DNA of 64,000 bases from Mycobacterium colombiense (GCF_001665835.1 NZ_LZSX01000072.1:1-64000), one strand, 5' to 3'. Counted from the first letter of the stretch, positions 10,078 through 21,022 are shown. Numbers and translations are program-made. Notes: generated from the letters alone by a model not told the origin.

Positions 10078-11020
10078 AAACGCTACCGGTGTCGCACCCA
10101 TCGAGATCCGAGGGCTCACCAAGAATTTCGGTGTGGTGCGGGCGCTGGACGGCCTGGACCTGACGGTGCGGGAAGGCGAAGTCCACGGGTTCCTCGGGCC
10201 CAACGGCGCCGGGAAGTCGACGACCATCCGCATCCTGCTGGGCCTGGTCAAGGCCGACGGCGGCAGCGTGCGGCTGCTCGGCGGCGACCCCTGGACCCAG
10301 GCCGTCGCCCTGCATCGCCAAATCGCTTACGTGCCAGGCGACGTGACGCTGTGGCCGTCGCTGACCGGCGGTGAGACCATCGACTTGCTGGCCCGCATGC
10401 GGGGCGGCATCGATAAGAAGCGCCGCGCCGAGCTGATCGAGCGCTTCGACCTGGACCCGCACAAGAAGGCGCGCACGTATTCCAAGGGCAACCGCCAGAA
10501 GGTTTCGCTGATCTCGGCGTTCTCGTCGCACGCCAGGCTGCTGCTCCTGGACGAGCCGAGCAGCGGCCTGGACCCGTTGATGGAGAACGTGTTTCAACAG
10601 TGTGTGGCGCAGGCCCGCGACCGGGGCACGACGGTGTTGTTGTCCAGCCACATCCTGGCCGAAACGGAAGCGTTGTGCGAACGGGTGACGATCATCCGCG
10701 CCGGCAAGACCATCGAGAGTGGGTCGCTGAACTCCATGCGGCACCTGAGCCGCACCTCGATCAAGGCCGAAATGACCGGTGATCCAGGTGATCTCAGGCG
10801 CATCAAGGGTGTCGAGGACGTCACCGTCGAGGGCAACACGCTGCGCGCCCAGGTCGACAGCGAGAGCCTGGGCGAGCTCATCCGCGTCCTCGGCGATGCC
10901 GGGGTGCGCACCCTGGTCAGCCAGCCGCCGACCCTGGAAGAGCTTTTCCTGCGCCATTACGACACGTCGGGCGGCGACGGTCGGCACGGACGCGACGAAG
11001 CAAAGGTCTCGCTGTCATGA
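10067..11020 (+). CDS. ABC exporter ATP-binding protein
   Basis: A 317-residue protein with Walker [10 protein letters not shown], signature YSKGNRQKV (the usual LSGGQ is degenerate), Walker [14 protein letters not shown] and H-loop SSHILAE. The C-terminal 80 residues form the regulatory extension found in drug exporter (DrrA-like) ATPases. AAGGAG lies six bases before the ATG. It energises the permease encoded next and is Rv1218c-like. H37Rv Rv1217c-1218c is reported as a multidrug efflux pump; the substrate here is inferred to be similar. Confidence 0.92.
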   Translation: MPTENATGVAPIEIRGLTKNFGVVRALDGLDLTVREGEVHGFLGPNGAGKSTTIRILLGLVKADGGSVRLLGGDPWTQAVALHRQIAYVPGDVTLWPSLTGGETIDLLARMRGGIDKKRRAELIERFDLDPHKKARTYSKGNRQKVSLISAFSSHARLLLLDEPSSGLDPLMENVFQQCVAQARDRGTTVLLSSHILAETEALCERVTIIRAGKTIESGSLNSMRHLSRTSIKAEMTGDPGDLRRIKGVEDVTVEGNTLRAQVDSESLGELIRVLGDAGVRTLVSQPPTLEELFLRHYDTSGGDGRHGRDEAKVSLS

Positions 11021-12660
11021 GCACGACCACGCTGGACCGACCCTTCGCGTCGGCATCGCCTGCGCCGCTTAGGAGTTCGAGCTTCTCCGGAACGCTCGCG
11101 ATGCTGCGGCTCTACCTGCGCCGCGACCGCGTTTCGATGCCGATGTGGGTGCTGCTGCTGTCGGTGCCGTTGGCCACGGTGTACGTCGGCAGCATCGAAA
11201 AGGTCTACCCCACCGCGCCCGCCCGCGCCGGGTTCGCGGCCTCCATCATGGCCAGCCCGGCCCAGCGCGCCCTCTACGGTCAGGTGTACAACGACAGCCT
11301 TGGCGCCGTGGGCATTTGGAAAGCCGGCATGTTCCACGTGCTGATCGCGGTGGCCGTCATCCTCACGGTGATCCGGCATACCCGCGCCGACGAGGAGAAC
11401 GGGCGGACCGAGTTGGTGGACTCGACCGCGATCGGCCGCTACGCCAGCTTGAGCGCGGCGCTGCTGCTGTCGTTCGCAGCATCGATCGCCACCGGCGCCA
11501 TCGGTGCGGCCGGCCTGTTGAGCACCGACGTCCCGGCCGGCGGGTCGCTGGCCTTCGGGGCGGCGCTGGCCTGCTCCGGCCTGGTGTTCACCGCCGTCGC
11601 CGCGGTGACCGCGCAGCTGTCGCCGAGCGCCAGGTTCGCCCGCGGTGCCGCGTTCGCCGTCCTGGGTGCCGCGTTCACCCTGCGCGCCGTCGGCGACGCC
11701 GGTGACGGCACCCTGTCGTGGCTCTCGCCGCTGGGGTGGTCGCTGCAGGTCAAACCGTATGCGGGCGACCGGTGGTGGGTACTGGTGCTGCACCTGGTGA
11801 CGACGGCCGTGTTGACCGTGCTGGCGTATCGGTTGCTCGCCGGCCGCGACGTCGGCGCCGGGCTGATCGCCGAGCGGCCCGGCCCCGCCAGCGCCGCGCC
11901 GGCACTGGGCAACGCGTTCGGGCTGACGTGGCGGCTGGACCGCGCCGCGCTGCTGCTGTGGACGGTGGGGTTGTGCCTGTATGGCCTGCTGATCGGCAGC
12001 GTGGTGCACGGCATCGGCGACGAGCTGGGCGACAGCGGCGTGGCGCGCGACATCGTCGCACGGATGGGCGGCACCAGTGCCCTCGAGGAGGCGTTCATCG
12101 CCGTCGCGTTTTCCATGATGGGCATGGTGGCCGCCGCGTTCGCCGTCTCGCTCACGTTGCGACTCCACCAGGAAGAGTCGAGCCAGCGAGCCGAAACGGT
12201 GCTGGCCGGCGCGGTGTCGCGAACCCGCTGGCTGACAAGTCATTTGGTGACCGCACTCGCCGGATCCGCGGCGGCGATGCTGGCCAGCGGCCTGACGGCG
12301 GGTGTCGTGTACGGCGTCGCGGCCGGCGATGTCGGCGCCAAGCTGCCGATGGTCGTTGCCAGCGCGGCCGTCCAACTGCCCGCCGTGTGGCTGTTGTCGG
12401 CCGTGACGCTCTGCGTGTTCGGTTTCGCGCCGCGCCTCACGCCGGTGGCCTGGGGCGTGCTGATCGGCTTCGTCGCCCTGTACCTGGTCGGGTCGTTGGC
12501 CGGTTTTTCGCAGTGGTTGCTCGACCTGGAACCCTTCGCGCACATTCCGCGGATCGGCACAGATTTCACCGTCGCACCACTGTTATGGCTACTGGCCATG
12601 GACGTAGGGTTGGTGGTTCTGGGTGCCATAGCGTTTCGGCGCCGCGATCTCCGCTGCTAG
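11017..12660 (+). CDS. ABC exporter permease, polyketide/drug type
   Basis: A 547-residue membrane protein with about 12 hydrophobic helices arranged as two similar halves, separated by a loop near residue 300. Both halves contain a charged cytoplasmic segment preceding [10 protein letters not shown] or [15 protein letters not shown], typical of this exporter family. The ATG overlaps the ATPase stop (ATGA). It is Rv1217c-like in size and position and forms the transmembrane part of the TetR-controlled exporter. Confidence 0.9.
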   Translation: MSTTTLDRPFASASPAPLRSSSFSGTLAMLRLYLRRDRVSMPMWVLLLSVPLATVYVGSIEKVYPTAPARAGFAASIMASPAQRALYGQVYNDSLGAVGIWKAGMFHVLIAVAVILTVIRHTRADEENGRTELVDSTAIGRYASLSAALLLSFAASIATGAIGAAGLLSTDVPAGGSLAFGAALACSGLVFTAVAAVTAQLSPSARFARGAAFAVLGAAFTLRAVGDAGDGTLSWLSPLGWSLQVKPYAGDRWWVLVLHLVTTAVLTVLAYRLLAGRDVGAGLIAERPGPASAAPALGNAFGLTWRLDRAALLLWTVGLCLYGLLIGSVVHGIGDELGDSGVARDIVARMGGTSALEEAFIAVAFSMMGMVAAAFAVSLTLRLHQEESSQRAETVLAGAVSRTRWLTSHLVTALAGSAAAMLASGLTAGVVYGVAAGDVGAKLPMVVASAAVQLPAVWLLSAVTLCVFGFAPRLTPVAWGVLIGFVALYLVGSLAGFSQWLLDLEPFAHIPRIGTDFTVAPLLWLLAMDVGLVVLGAIAFRRRDLRC

Positions 12661-12667
12661 GAGGGTG

Positions 12668-13342
12668 ATGAAAACCGGGATCAGAGTAACGGCGACATCC
12701 CTATGGGGCATTCTCTCCTGGATTTTGATCCTCCTCCTGCCGGCCGGCACCCTGCACTACTGGCAGGCGTGGGTCTTCATCGCCGTGTTTACGGTGGCGA
12801 CCATCGTCCCGACCGTCTACCTGGCCCACGCCAATCCCGCGGCCCTGCAGCGCCGCATGCGCGCCGGCCCGCGGGCGGAGCCCCGGAAGGCCCAGAAGTT
12901 CATCATCGCCGGGTCGTTCCTGGGCCTGTTCGCGACGATGGTGTTCAGCGCGCTCGATCATCGGTTCGGCTGGTCGTCGGTGCCGCCGTGGCTGTCGGTG
13001 CTCGGCGACGTGCTGGTGGCCACGGGCCTCGGCATCGCCATGCTGGTGATCGTCCAGAACAGCTATGCCGGCGCCACGGTCACGGTGGAGAGCGGCCAGA
13101 CCGTCGTGTCCAGCGGCCTCTACAAGTTCGTGCGCCATCCGATGTACGTCGGCAATGTGATCATGATGATCGGTATCCCCCTGGCGCTCGGCTCGTACTG
13201 GGGATTGCTCTTCATCATCCCGGGCACCGTGGGGCTGACGCTGCGCATCCTCGATGAGGAGAAGTTGCTTCTCCGGGAATTGCCCGGATACCGCGAATAC
13301 GCCGAGCGCGTGCGCTACCGGCTGGTGCCTTACGTCTGGTAG
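12668..13342 (+). CDS. Isoprenylcysteine carboxyl methyltransferase-like membrane protein
   Basis: A 224-residue protein with about five membrane helices. The C-terminal motif FVRHPMYVGNVIMMIGIPLALGS followed by DEEKLLLRELPGYREYAERVRYRLVP is characteristic of ICMT/PEMT-type integral membrane methyltransferases. GAGGGTG is placed just upstream of the ATG, and a GTG precedes it by one codon. Eight bases separate it from the ABC permease, so it is probably co-transcribed. The substrate is unknown. Rv1216c-like; as I recall the H37Rv copy is broken or shorter, while this one appears intact. Confidence 0.85.
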   Translation: MKTGIRVTATSLWGILSWILILLLPAGTLHYWQAWVFIAVFTVATIVPTVYLAHANPAALQRRMRAGPRAEPRKAQKFIIAGSFLGLFATMVFSALDHRFGWSSVPPWLSVLGDVLVATGLGIAMLVIVQNSYAGATVTVESGQTVVSSGLYKFVRHPMYVGNVIMMIGIPLALGSYWGLLFIIPGTVGLTLRILDEEKLLLRELPGYREYAERVRYRLVPYVW

Positions 13343-13371
13343 CCACCGGACCCGCCGCTTAGGGTATTGGC

Positions 13372-15063
13372 GTGCTGCGCAATCGGCCACCGGCACTGGA
13401 CCGCCCATGGCGGCGCCCCGGCGCTCTGCGGTATGCGTTGACCAGGATTCGCGGCGTCGCCAAGCCGCCCGTCACCGTCACCGATCCGCCCGCCGATCTG
13501 CGGGTCGAACGTGACGTGGCCGTCACCACGCGGGACGGAACGACCTTGCGGATCAACGTCTTTCGCGAAGATGTCGGGGCCGAAGCGCCCCGGCCGGTCA
13601 TCCTGAGCATTCACCCGTACGGCAAGGACAACCTGCCGACCCGGCGCGGCACCAAGACGACGTTCTCGGTGCAGTACCGCGTGATACGCCAGCCGCAGCC
13701 GGTGGCCTTTTCCACCCTGACCGGCTGGGAGGCACCGGATCCGGCATGGTGGACCGCGCAGGGCTTCGTCGTGGTGAACGCCGACTCGCGCGGCTGCGGC
13801 CATTCGGACGGCACCGGGAACCTGCTGTCCCGCCGGGAAGCCGAGGACACCTACGACCTGGTGCAGTGGATCGCCGGACAACCGTGGAGCGACGGGAACG
13901 TGGTCATGCTCGGGGTGTCCTACCTGGCGATCAGCCAGTACGCCGTGGCCGCCCTGGCGCCGCCGGCGTTGCGGGCGATCTGCCCGTGGGAAGGGTTCAC
14001 CGACGCCTACCGCGACCTGATGTTTCCCGGTGGCGTTCACGAGATCGGCTTCAGCCGGTTGTGGTCGCGCAACCTCAGTCGCGACACCCGGCAGAGCTAC
14101 GACCTGGCGCGGATGCAGGAAGACCACCCGCAGCGCGACGAATTCTGGCGCTCGCTGGCGCCCGACCTGTCGGCGATCAAGGTCCCCATGCTGGTCTGCG
14201 GCAGCTTCTCGGACAACAACCTGCACAGCCGCGGTTCGATGCGGGCGTTCGTGCACGGCGGCTCCGACCACGCGCGGCTCTACACCCACCGCGGCGGCAA
14301 ATGGACGACCTTCTACTCCGACGCGGCGCGCGCCGAGCAGCTGAAGTTCTTTCGCGATGTGCTGGACGGTGCAACGGCCTCGCGCAGTGTGCGCCTGGAA
14401 GTGCGTGAGGACCGCGATACCGTCACGGCGGTGCGCGAAGAGGCCGAATGGCCGCTGGCCCGCACGCGTTGGCGCCCACTGTATCTGGGCGATGCCGGCA
14501 CGCTGGCGGCCGAACAGCCCGCGGCGCCCGGCCACATCGCGTTCGGAACGCGTTCCGGTGCAGCATCTTTCGCCTGGACCGTTGCCGAGGATGTCGAGCT
14601 GACCGGCCCGATGGCGGCCCGGCTGTGGGTCGAGCTGAGCGGCTGCGACGACGCGAACCTGTTCGTCGGCGTGGAGAAGTGGCGCGGCGGGCGGTTCGTC
14701 GGCTTCGAGGGGTCCTACGGCTACGGCCGCGATCGGGTGACCAGCGGGTGGCAGCGAGTTGCTCTGCGCGCCCTGGACCCCGAGCTGTCCCGGCCGGCCG
14801 AACCCGTCATCACCGGCGTCGATCCACGCCCGCTGTCGGCCGGCGAGTTGGCCGCTGTCGAGGTGGAGCTGGGCCCGTCCGCGACGCTGTTCCGCGCCGG
14901 CGAGCAGTTGCGGCTGGTGATCGCCGCGCGTTGGTTGTCCCCGAGAAACCCACTCACCGGCCAGTTTCCGGCGTGGTACCAGGGCTCGCCGCGTGGCCGC
15001 GTCACGTTGCACTGGGGTCCGCAGCGCGACGCGCACCTGCTGATTCCGGAGATTCCGGGCTAA
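13372..15063 (+). CDS. CocE/NonD-family (S15) alpha/beta hydrolase
   Basis: A 563-residue protein. The N-terminal alpha/beta hydrolase domain of X-Pro dipeptidyl-peptidase/cocaine esterase type carries [10 protein letters not shown] and the nucleophile elbow [10 protein letters not shown]. The C-terminal third (about 350-560) is the PepX_C jelly-roll domain. No signal peptide is seen. It probably hydrolyses an ester or amide; the substrate is unknown. Rv1215c-like. Its TAA overlaps the convergent glgC stop by 4 bases (CTAA read both ways), leaving no room for a conventional terminator. Confidence 0.88.
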   Translation: MLRNRPPALDRPWRRPGALRYALTRIRGVAKPPVTVTDPPADLRVERDVAVTTRDGTTLRINVFREDVGAEAPRPVILSIHPYGKDNLPTRRGTKTTFSVQYRVIRQPQPVAFSTLTGWEAPDPAWWTAQGFVVVNADSRGCGHSDGTGNLLSRREAEDTYDLVQWIAGQPWSDGNVVMLGVSYLAISQYAVAALAPPALRAICPWEGFTDAYRDLMFPGGVHEIGFSRLWSRNLSRDTRQSYDLARMQEDHPQRDEFWRSLAPDLSAIKVPMLVCGSFSDNNLHSRGSMRAFVHGGSDHARLYTHRGGKWTTFYSDAARAEQLKFFRDVLDGATASRSVRLEVREDRDTVTAVREEAEWPLARTRWRPLYLGDAGTLAAEQPAAPGHIAFGTRSGAASFAWTVAEDVELTGPMAARLWVELSGCDDANLFVGVEKWRGGRFVGFEGSYGYGRDRVTSGWQRVALRALDPELSRPAEPVITGVDPRPLSAGELAAVEVELGPSATLFRAGEQLRLVIAARWLSPRNPLTGQFPAWYQGSPRGRVTLHWGPQRDAHLLIPEIPG

Positions 15064-16274
15064 ATCCAGACGCCCTTGCCCACGGCGACGACACCGCCGG
15101 CGCTGATCGCGAAGCGCTCGCGGTCCTTTTCCAGATCCACGCCCACCATCTCGCCCGGCCCGACGACGACGTTCTTGTCCAGGATCGCGTGGCGTACCAC
15201 CGCGCCGCGGCCGACGCGCGCGCCGGGCATGATCACGCTGCCCTCCACGATCGCGCCGTCGTCGACCACCACGTTGGACGAGAGCACCGAGTTGCGCACC
15301 GAGGCCGCCGAGATGATGCTGCCCGCGCCCACCACCGACTCCTGCGCGGAACCGCCGTTGACGAACTTGGCCGGCGCCAGATTCTCCGACTCGCCGCGGA
15401 TCGGCCAGCGCTTGTTGTACAGGTTGAACACCGGATGCACCGACACCAGGTCCATGTGGGCGTCGTAGAACGCGTCCAGCGTTCCGACGTCCCGCCAGTA
15501 GGCGCGATCACGATCGGTGGCGCCGGGCACCTCGTTGTCGCTGAAGTCGTACACCGCGGCCATCCCGTCGTCGACCAGTCGCGGGATGATGTCGCCCCCC
15601 ATGTCGTGATCGGAATGGTCGTCGTCGGCGTCCGCGCGGATCGCGTCGATGAGCACCTTGGTGGTGAAGATGTAGTTGCCCATCGACACGAACGTCTGCT
15701 CGGGGTCGTCCGGGGTGCCAGGGGGATCCAGTGGCTTCTCCACGAAATCGTGGATGCGGCCCGACTCGTCGGAGTCGATGCAGCCGAACGCGGTGGCTTC
15801 GCGGCGGGGTACCCGGATGCCGGCCACCGTCGCGCCCGCGCCGCTGTCGATGTGGAACCGGACCATCTGCTCGGGGTCCATCCGGTACACGTGGTCGGCA
15901 CCGAAAACCACGATGTAGTCGGGGTCTTCGTCATAGATCAGGTTGAGCGACTGGTAGATCGCGTCGGCCGAGCCGGTGTACCAGCGGGGCCCGAGGCGCT
16001 GCTGGGCGGGCACCGGGGTGATGTACTCACCGGCCAGGCCGGACAACCGCCAGTTCTGCGAAATGTGACGGTCCAGTGAATGCGACTTGTACTGGGTGAG
16101 AACGCAGATGCGCAGATACCGCGCATTGACCAGGTTGGACAGGACGAAGTCGATCAGTCGGTAGGCGCCCCCGAAGGGAACCGCGGGCTTGGCGCGGTCC
16201 GCGGTCAGCGGATACAGCCGCTTGCCCTCACCGCCGGCCAGGACGATGCCCAGCACGTGTGGCGCTTCCCTCAT
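15060..16274 (-). CDS. glgC: Glucose-1-phosphate adenylyltransferase
   Basis: A 404-residue protein, the same length as Rv1213. The nucleotidyltransferase domain begins [16 protein letters not shown] and includes [15 protein letters not shown] and the ADP-glucose pyrophosphorylase loop [18 protein letters not shown]. The C-terminal left-handed beta helix (about 295-400) contributes to allosteric control. It makes ADP-glucose, the donor used by GlgM encoded divergently 172 bp away. Confidence 0.96.
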   Translation of the reverse strand: MREAPHVLGIVLAGGEGKRLYPLTADRAKPAVPFGGAYRLIDFVLSNLVNARYLRICVLTQYKSHSLDRHISQNWRLSGLAGEYITPVPAQQRLGPRWYTGSADAIYQSLNLIYDEDPDYIVVFGADHVYRMDPEQMVRFHIDSGAGATVAGIRVPRREATAFGCIDSDESGRIHDFVEKPLDPPGTPDDPEQTFVSMGNYIFTTKVLIDAIRADADDDHSDHDMGGDIIPRLVDDGMAAVYDFSDNEVPGATDRDRAYWRDVGTLDAFYDAHMDLVSVHPVFNLYNKRWPIRGESENLAPAKFVNGGSAQESVVGAGSIISAASVRNSVLSSNVVVDDGAIVEGSVIMPGARVGRGAVVRHAILDKNVVVGPGEMVGVDLEKDRERFAISAGGVVAVGKGVWI

Positions 16275-16446
16275 GCTGTCAAACCTATCGGCCGTTGCGA
16301 AGGGCTGCCAGGGGGAAGGGTGATTGGCGAGGTTTCTGTGGGGCTGTCTGTCAAGGTATTTGGCCGCGCACGTCGCGAAGATCGCGCCGGCGGTGTGGCG
16401 GAACCCGACTCGCGGCGGGCCCCATCGCCGAACTACCGTTCGGGGT

Positions 16447-17610
16447 ATGCGGGTGGCGATGATGACGCGGGAGTACCCACCAGAGGTCTACGGCGGGGCG
16501 GGAGTACACGTCACCGAGCTGGTCGCCCAGCTGCGCCGACTGTGCGCGGTCGACGTGCATTGCATGGGCGCACCGCGCCCGGGCGCCCACGTGCACCAGC
16601 CCGACCCGCGGCTGCAGGGCGCCAACGCGGCGATGTCGACCCTGTCGGCCGACCTGATGATGGCCAACGCGGCGTCGGAGGCCAGCGTGGTGCATTCACA
16701 CACCTGGTACACCGGCATGGCCGGGCATCTGGCCGCACTTCTCTACGGCGTCCCGCATGTCTTGACCGCGCATTCGCTCGAGCCGCTGCGCCCGTGGAAG
16801 GCCGAGCAACTCGGTGGGGGCTACCGGATCTCGAGCTGGGTCGAGCAGACCGCGGTGCTGGCCGCGGACGCCGTCATCGCGGTCAGCTCCGCGATGCGTG
16901 AGGACGTTCTGCGTGTCTATCCCACACTGGATCCCAGCGCCGTGCACGTCATCCGCAACGGTGTCGACACCGAGGTCTGGTACCCGGCGGGGCCGGTGCA
17001 AAGCGGATCGATACTGACCGAACTCGGCGTCGATCCGTCCCGGCCCATTGTGGCGTTCGTGGGCCGGATCACGCGGCAGAAGGGGCTGACGCACCTGGTG
17101 GCCGCCGCCCACCGGTTCAGCCCGGAGGCGCAGGTGGTGTTGTGCGCCGGCGCCCCCGACACCCCGGAGATCGCCGAGGAGATCCGCGACGCCGTGGCCG
17201 CGCTGTCGCGCAGCCGCACCGGGGTGTTCTGGATCCGGGAGATGCTGCCCATCGGGGAGCTACGCGAAATCCTTTCGGCGGCATCGGTTTTCGTATGCCC
17301 ATCGGTGTACGAGCCGTTGGGCATCGTGAATTTGGAGGCGATGGCCTGCTCGACGGCGGTGGTTGCCTCCGATGTCGGCGGCATCCCGGAGGTGGTCGCC
17401 GACGGGATTACCGGGACGCTGGTGCATTACGACCCGGACGACGCGCAGGGCTATCAGAGCGGATTGGCCGAAGCGGTCAACGAGCTGATCGCCGACCGCG
17501 ACAAAGCGCAGCGCTGCGGCAAGGCGGGGCGCCAGCGCTGCGTCGGAGAATTCTCCTGGGCCCACGTCGCCGAGCAGACCCTGGAGATCTATCGGAAGGT
17601 GTGTGCGTAG
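16447..17610 (+). CDS. glgM: ADP-glucose-dependent alpha-maltose-1-phosphate synthase
   Basis: A 387-residue GT-B glycosyltransferase. The N-domain starts [21 protein letters not shown]. The C-domain has the donor-site motifs GRITRQKG and [17 protein letters not shown]. It is equal in length to Rv1212c, annotated as glgA but shown to make maltose-1-phosphate for the GlgE alpha-glucan pathway. The ATG at 16447 gives the family length; the open frame extends upstream without a credible start. It is divergent from glgC, so both enzymes of the donor/acceptor step are co-located. Confidence 0.94.
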   Translation: MRVAMMTREYPPEVYGGAGVHVTELVAQLRRLCAVDVHCMGAPRPGAHVHQPDPRLQGANAAMSTLSADLMMANAASEASVVHSHTWYTGMAGHLAALLYGVPHVLTAHSLEPLRPWKAEQLGGGYRISSWVEQTAVLAADAVIAVSSAMREDVLRVYPTLDPSAVHVIRNGVDTEVWYPAGPVQSGSILTELGVDPSRPIVAFVGRITRQKGLTHLVAAAHRFSPEAQVVLCAGAPDTPEIAEEIRDAVAALSRSRTGVFWIREMLPIGELREILSAASVFVCPSVYEPLGIVNLEAMACSTAVVASDVGGIPEVVADGITGTLVHYDPDDAQGYQSGLAEAVNELIADRDKAQRCGKAGRQRCVGEFSWAHVAEQTLEIYRKVCA

Positions 17611-17611
17611 C

Positions 17612-17634
17612 GCCGCCGACATCCGTTCGGCGGC
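17612..17634. terminator. Hairpin between convergent glgM and DUF3117 gene
   Basis: Perfect 8-bp arms GCCGCCGA and TCGGCGGC are separated by 7 bases. The hairpin fills the short space between two convergent stop codons. There is no U-run, as is common for mycobacterial intrinsic terminators. Confidence 0.6.
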
Positions 17635-17639
17635 AAGCC

Positions 17640-17813
17640 CTAGCTGGAGCTCGTGACGCCCTTGAGTTCGTCACCGAGGGCAGCCGCTTCGTCGGGCGTC
17701 AGCTCGACGACCAGTCGACCGCCTCCCTCAAGTGGTACCCGCATAACGATGCCGCGCCCCTCCTTTGTTGCTTCCAGAGGACCGTCTCCGGTCCGGGGCT
17801 TCATCGCCGCCAT
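17640..17813 (-). CDS. DUF3117 small protein
   Basis: A 57-residue protein beginning MAAMKPRTGDGPLEATKEGRG and ending GDELKGVTSSS, the strongly conserved actinobacterial DUF3117 sequence. GGAGGGAG is placed a few bases upstream of the ATG at 17813. Longer upstream extensions are not conserved. It corresponds to Rv1211. The function is unknown; it lies next to a glgM-tag-gpgS block but no link is shown. Confidence 0.9.
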   Translation of the reverse strand: MAAMKPRTGDGPLEATKEGRGIVMRVPLEGGGRLVVELTPDEAAALGDELKGVTSSS

Positions 17814-17979
17814 CGAGTGCTCCCTCCAGGTTCGAGCTGGCCCGCCCGTGCGGACCTGGTCGGCGCCGAGCATGCCCCGCCAGCGAAATTCAAGCCATAC
17901 CCGGCATCGAACTGCCTTATCACCCCTCCATTGTTCCCTATCCAGGTCACCACTTGTACAAAGACCCACAACTGTGTGC

Positions 17980-18561
17980 TCAGCGGGCGGTGGCGGGCAC
18001 CCAGCAACCGCGAATATGGTCGTCGACCATGCCGGTCGCCTGCATCAGCGCATAGGCGGTGGTCGGGCCGACGAAGCGGAAGCCGCGCCGCTTGAGTTCA
18101 CGGGCCATGGCCTTCGATTCGTCAGTGGCCGAGGGGATTTGGGACGCGTCGGTCGGCCGGGACCGCGGCGACGGCGCAAATGACCACAGCAGGTCCGCCA
18201 GATCCGCCGGAGTTCCCAGTTCAGCGGCGGCCCGGGCGTTGGCGATCGTCGACTCAATCTTGGCGCGGTTGCGCACGATTCCCTGATCCGCCATCAGCCG
18301 CTGCACGTCGGCGTCGGTGTACTCGGCGACCTCGGCGATGTCGAACCGGGCGAACGCGCGCCGGAAATTCTCTCGTTTCCGCAGGATGATCAGCCATGAC
18401 AGGCCACTTTGAAAGGCCTCCAGGCTCATCCGCTCGAACAACGCCACTCCGTCGCGCACCGGCTGGCCCCATTCGCGGTCGTGGTAGTCGCGATAGAGCT
18501 CGAAATCCGGTCCGGGTCGCACCGTCGCCCAGCTGCAGCGAACCAGCTCGTCTTCACTCAC
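17980..18561 (-). CDS. tag: DNA-3-methyladenine glycosylase I
   Basis: A 193-residue protein. The N-terminal RCSWATVRPGPDFELYRDYHDREWG segment and EAFQSGLSWLIIL are diagnostic for the Tag family of zinc-containing base-excision glycosylases that remove 3-methyladenine. C-terminal FVGPTTAYALMQATGMVDDH carries further conserved residues including zinc ligands. The GTG start overlaps the stop of the DivIVA-like gene upstream (GTGA). Rv1210 (tagA) ortholog. Confidence 0.94.
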   Translation of the reverse strand: MSEDELVRCSWATVRPGPDFELYRDYHDREWGQPVRDGVALFERMSLEAFQSGLSWLIILRKRENFRRAFARFDIAEVAEYTDADVQRLMADQGIVRNRAKIESTIANARAAAELGTPADLADLLWSFAPSPRSRPTDASQIPSATDESKAMARELKRRGFRFVGPTTAYALMQATGMVDDHIRGCWVPATAR

Positions 18562-18917
18562 ACTGAGTCCTGACGATCCTCACCGTCGTCCGGTTCCCCG
18601 GGTTCGCCCTCGGCCTCCTGCCCGGCGGCCGGCGAGGCGTGCACGGCGGCCAGCTGGCCGCGCAGCGCCTCGAGCTCGCGCGCCAGCCGATCCAGCACCC
18701 AGTCCACCTCACTGGTCTTGTAACCGCGCAGGACCTGGGTGAACTTGACGGCGTCGACGTCGGAGCCGGTCACCCCGAACGCGGGCAGTACCGTGGCCGT
18801 CGTCCCCCGGGGCAGGGGCGGCAGCTGCTCGCCGCGACCGAACAACAGGCTGGCCGCGCCGAACAGGACGATCGCCACCAGCACCAGGACAACCAGGTAC
18901 AGCAACACCAACGCCAC
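18558..18917 (-). CDS. Small DivIVA-domain membrane protein
   Basis: A 119-residue protein with one N-terminal membrane helix (about 3-26), followed by a DivIVA-like segment (about 56-90, FTQVLRGYKTSEVDWVLDRLARELEALR) and an acidic, probably disordered C-terminus. DivIVA domains bind curved membrane and organise polar growth. It matches Rv1209 by position and size. It is translationally coupled to tag downstream. The specific role is unknown. Confidence 0.85.
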   Translation of the reverse strand: MALVLLYLVVLVLVAIVLFGAASLLFGRGEQLPPLPRGTTATVLPAFGVTGSDVDAVKFTQVLRGYKTSEVDWVLDRLARELEALRGQLAAVHASPAAGQEAEGEPGEPDDGEDRQDSV

Positions 18918-18976
18918 GTGATCGATACTGCCCTATCCCACCGACACGGCGACGTCCAGCGTGACCGCGCCGGGAC

Positions 18977-19993
18977 CTACCGGGGCCTGAGCACCTGCAT
19001 CGGCGGCCGGTCCGCCAGCGACACCGGCGAGGTGCGCTGGGTGTAGCCCTGAAAGTCCGAGCCCTCGGGGCCGTCGGCGACGAACTGAGTCAGCCCGACC
19101 CCGGAATCCGGGATGCCGCAGCGCGACAGCAGGGTCGCGATGATCTGCCGGCTCATCACGCCCAGCTCGGCCAGTGGCCGGTTGCGGTGCGCGCGCACCC
19201 CCAGGTTGACCTGGGCGATCGCGTCCAGGCCCAGCCGGTCGAACGTGTCGACCAGCAGGCCGATCTCCACGCCGTAGCCCGGCGCGAACGGCACCGACGT
19301 CAGCAGTTCCCTGCTGGCCGCGTACTCGCCGCCCAGTGGCTGCACCACGCAGCCCAGCTCCGGACGCAGCGCCGCAAGCAACGGCCGGGCCACCAGCTCG
19401 GTGACCCGTCCACCGCCGGTGGCACTGACATCGCAGCCGACGTCGCCGACGTCGCTGAGCTCGCTGCCCCGCAGCGGCCGCCGGTAGAAGCTTTTGACCA
19501 GGTGAATGCCGTCGCCGGTGAGCAGCGGGCCGACCAGCCATGGCACGAACATCGGGTGCGGGTTGATCAGGTCGGAGTCGACGAACACCACGATGTCGCC
19601 GCTGGTGGCCGCCAGCGAGCGCCACAACGCCTCGCCCTTTCCGGGGCGTATCGGCACCTCGGGCAGGGCCTGCTCGCGACTGACGACGCGGGCGCCCGCG
19701 GCGACGGCCCGGATCTCGGTGTCGTCGGTGGAGCCCGAATCCAGCACGATGAGCTCGTCGACCAGCCCATCGACCAGCGGCGAGATGCTTTCGATCACCG
19801 ACTCGATGGTTTCTTCCTCGTTGAGGGCCGGCAACACCACCGAGATGGTCCGCCCGGCCTTCGCGGCTTCGAGCTCGGCGATGGTCCAGCCCGGCCGGTT
19901 CCGCCTGTCGTCGGCCAGCCACACGTCGCCGGGCCGGGCGGCAAGCACCCTGTCCTTGGCGAGATCACCGGCGAACAGATCCGATGCGGTCAT
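18977..19993 (-). CDS. gpgS: Glucosyl-3-phosphoglycerate synthase
   Basis: A 338-residue GT-A glycosyltransferase (GT81). It has a nucleotide-binding start SVVLPALNEEETIESVI, the metal-binding motif VFVDSDL and the acceptor-side region PLGGEYAASRELL. It transfers glucose from a nucleotide sugar to 3-phosphoglycerate, the first step of methylglucose lipopolysaccharide synthesis. The ATG overlaps the folP2 stop (ATGA). Rv1208 ortholog, slightly longer at the N-terminus. Confidence 0.94.
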   Translation of the reverse strand: MTASDLFAGDLAKDRVLAARPGDVWLADDRRNRPGWTIAELEAAKAGRTISVVLPALNEEETIESVIESISPLVDGLVDELIVLDSGSTDDTEIRAVAAGARVVSREQALPEVPIRPGKGEALWRSLAATSGDIVVFVDSDLINPHPMFVPWLVGPLLTGDGIHLVKSFYRRPLRGSELSDVGDVGCDVSATGGGRVTELVARPLLAALRPELGCVVQPLGGEYAASRELLTSVPFAPGYGVEIGLLVDTFDRLGLDAIAQVNLGVRAHRNRPLAELGVMSRQIIATLLSRCGIPDSGVGLTQFVADGPEGSDFQGYTQRTSPVSLADRPPMQVLRPR

Positions 19994-20919
19994 GCCAGCC
20001 CCCTCACCGTGCGCGCCGGCGGGCGGGTGCCCTGGATCGAGGCCACCATTTCCAGCACCCGGCGGGTGGCCGCGACCTGGTGCACGCGGAACATCCGCGC
20101 GCCCGCGGCGGCGGCCAGGGCGGTGGCGGCCAGCGTTCCCTCGAGCCGCTCGGTCAATTCCACACCCAGAGTCTCCCCGACGAAGTCCTTGTTACTCAAA
20201 GCCATGAGCACGGGCCACCCGGTGTTAACAAGATCGCCCACGTGGCGCAACAACAGCAGCCCGTGGAAGGTGTTCTTGCCGAAGTCGTGGGTGGGATCGA
20301 TCAGTACCCGGTCGCGGGCCACCCCGCACGCCACCGCCCGCTCGGCGGCGGTGGTGACCTGGGCGATGACGTCGTCGACCACGCCGCGGGTGGTGGTTCC
20401 GTAGTTCACCCGGAAGGGGCGCGTGCGCGGCAGCGCGTTGCCGGTGTGCGAACACACCAGGCCCGCCCCGAATTCGGCGGCCACCTCCGGTAGCGCCGGG
20501 TCGATGCCGCCCCAGGTGTCGTTGATCAGGTCCGCGCCGGCCGCGCAGGCCACCTTGGCCACCTCCGAGCGCCAGGTATCGGCGCTGATCAGCTGGTCCG
20601 GATAGGCGTCACGGAGCCATTCGATGAACGGCACCAGCCGGGCGATCTCGGTGTCGGCGTCGACCTGTTGACCGGGGCCGGCCTTGACGCCGCCGACGTC
20701 GATGACGTCGGCGCCGTCGGCGACGGCCTGGTGCACGGCCGCCCTGGCGGCCTCGTCGCTGAAGGTCGCACCCTTGTCATAGAACGAGTCCGGGGTGCGG
20801 TTGATGATCGCCATGATCAGCGCACGATCACCCGCGACCGGGCGGCCGCACAGCATCGATTGGCCGGCGGAGGCCGGCGGTGTCGATTGGCCGGCGGAGG
20901 CCGGCGGTGTCAAGTGCAC
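19990..20919 (-). CDS. folP2: Dihydropteroate synthase-like protein FolP2
   Basis: 309 residues from the GTG at 20919. The TIM-barrel DHPS fold is visible: IMAIINRTPDSFYDKG, DVIDVGGVKAGPG and LINDTWGG. In M. leprae FolP2 lacks DHPS activity and FolP1 is the true enzyme, so folate synthesis should not be assumed. The start is chosen because two in-frame nine-residue repeats (TPPASAGQS) follow it, as the H37Rv protein also has STPPASAG-type repeats there by memory. An ATG at MLCGRP is an alternative. It is coupled to gpgS. Confidence 0.88.
   Translation of the reverse strand: MHLTPPASAGQSTPPASAGQSMLCGRPVAGDRALIMAIINRTPDSFYDKGATFSDEAARAAVHQAVADGADVIDVGGVKAGPGQQVDADTEIARLVPFIEWLRDAYPDQLISADTWRSEVAKVACAAGADLINDTWGGIDPALPEVAAEFGAGLVCSHTGNALPRTRPFRVNYGTTTRGVVDDVIAQVTTAAERAVACGVARDRVLIDPTHDFGKNTFHGLLLLRHVGDLVNTGWPVLMALSNKDFVGETLGVELTERLEGTLAATALAAAAGARMFRVHQVAATRRVLEMVASIQGTRPPARTVRGLA
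20857..20910. repeat. 27-bp tandem duplication in the 5' end of folP2
   Basis: Two exact 27-base copies (beginning CGATTGGCCGGCGG on the plus strand) encode TPPASAGQS twice. The length keeps the frame. H37Rv FolP2 carries three related units as I recall, so this is a candidate length polymorphism between species. Confidence 0.8.
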
Positions 20920-21022
20920 ACGTACATGGTGCCCGGTCTCCGCCGCGCGCGCGGCCCGGGGACCGGAGTCGGCGGCCGCGGTCACCGCGTGGCGGCCGGG
21001 ACGGGCCGCGGGTGGCCGCGGC

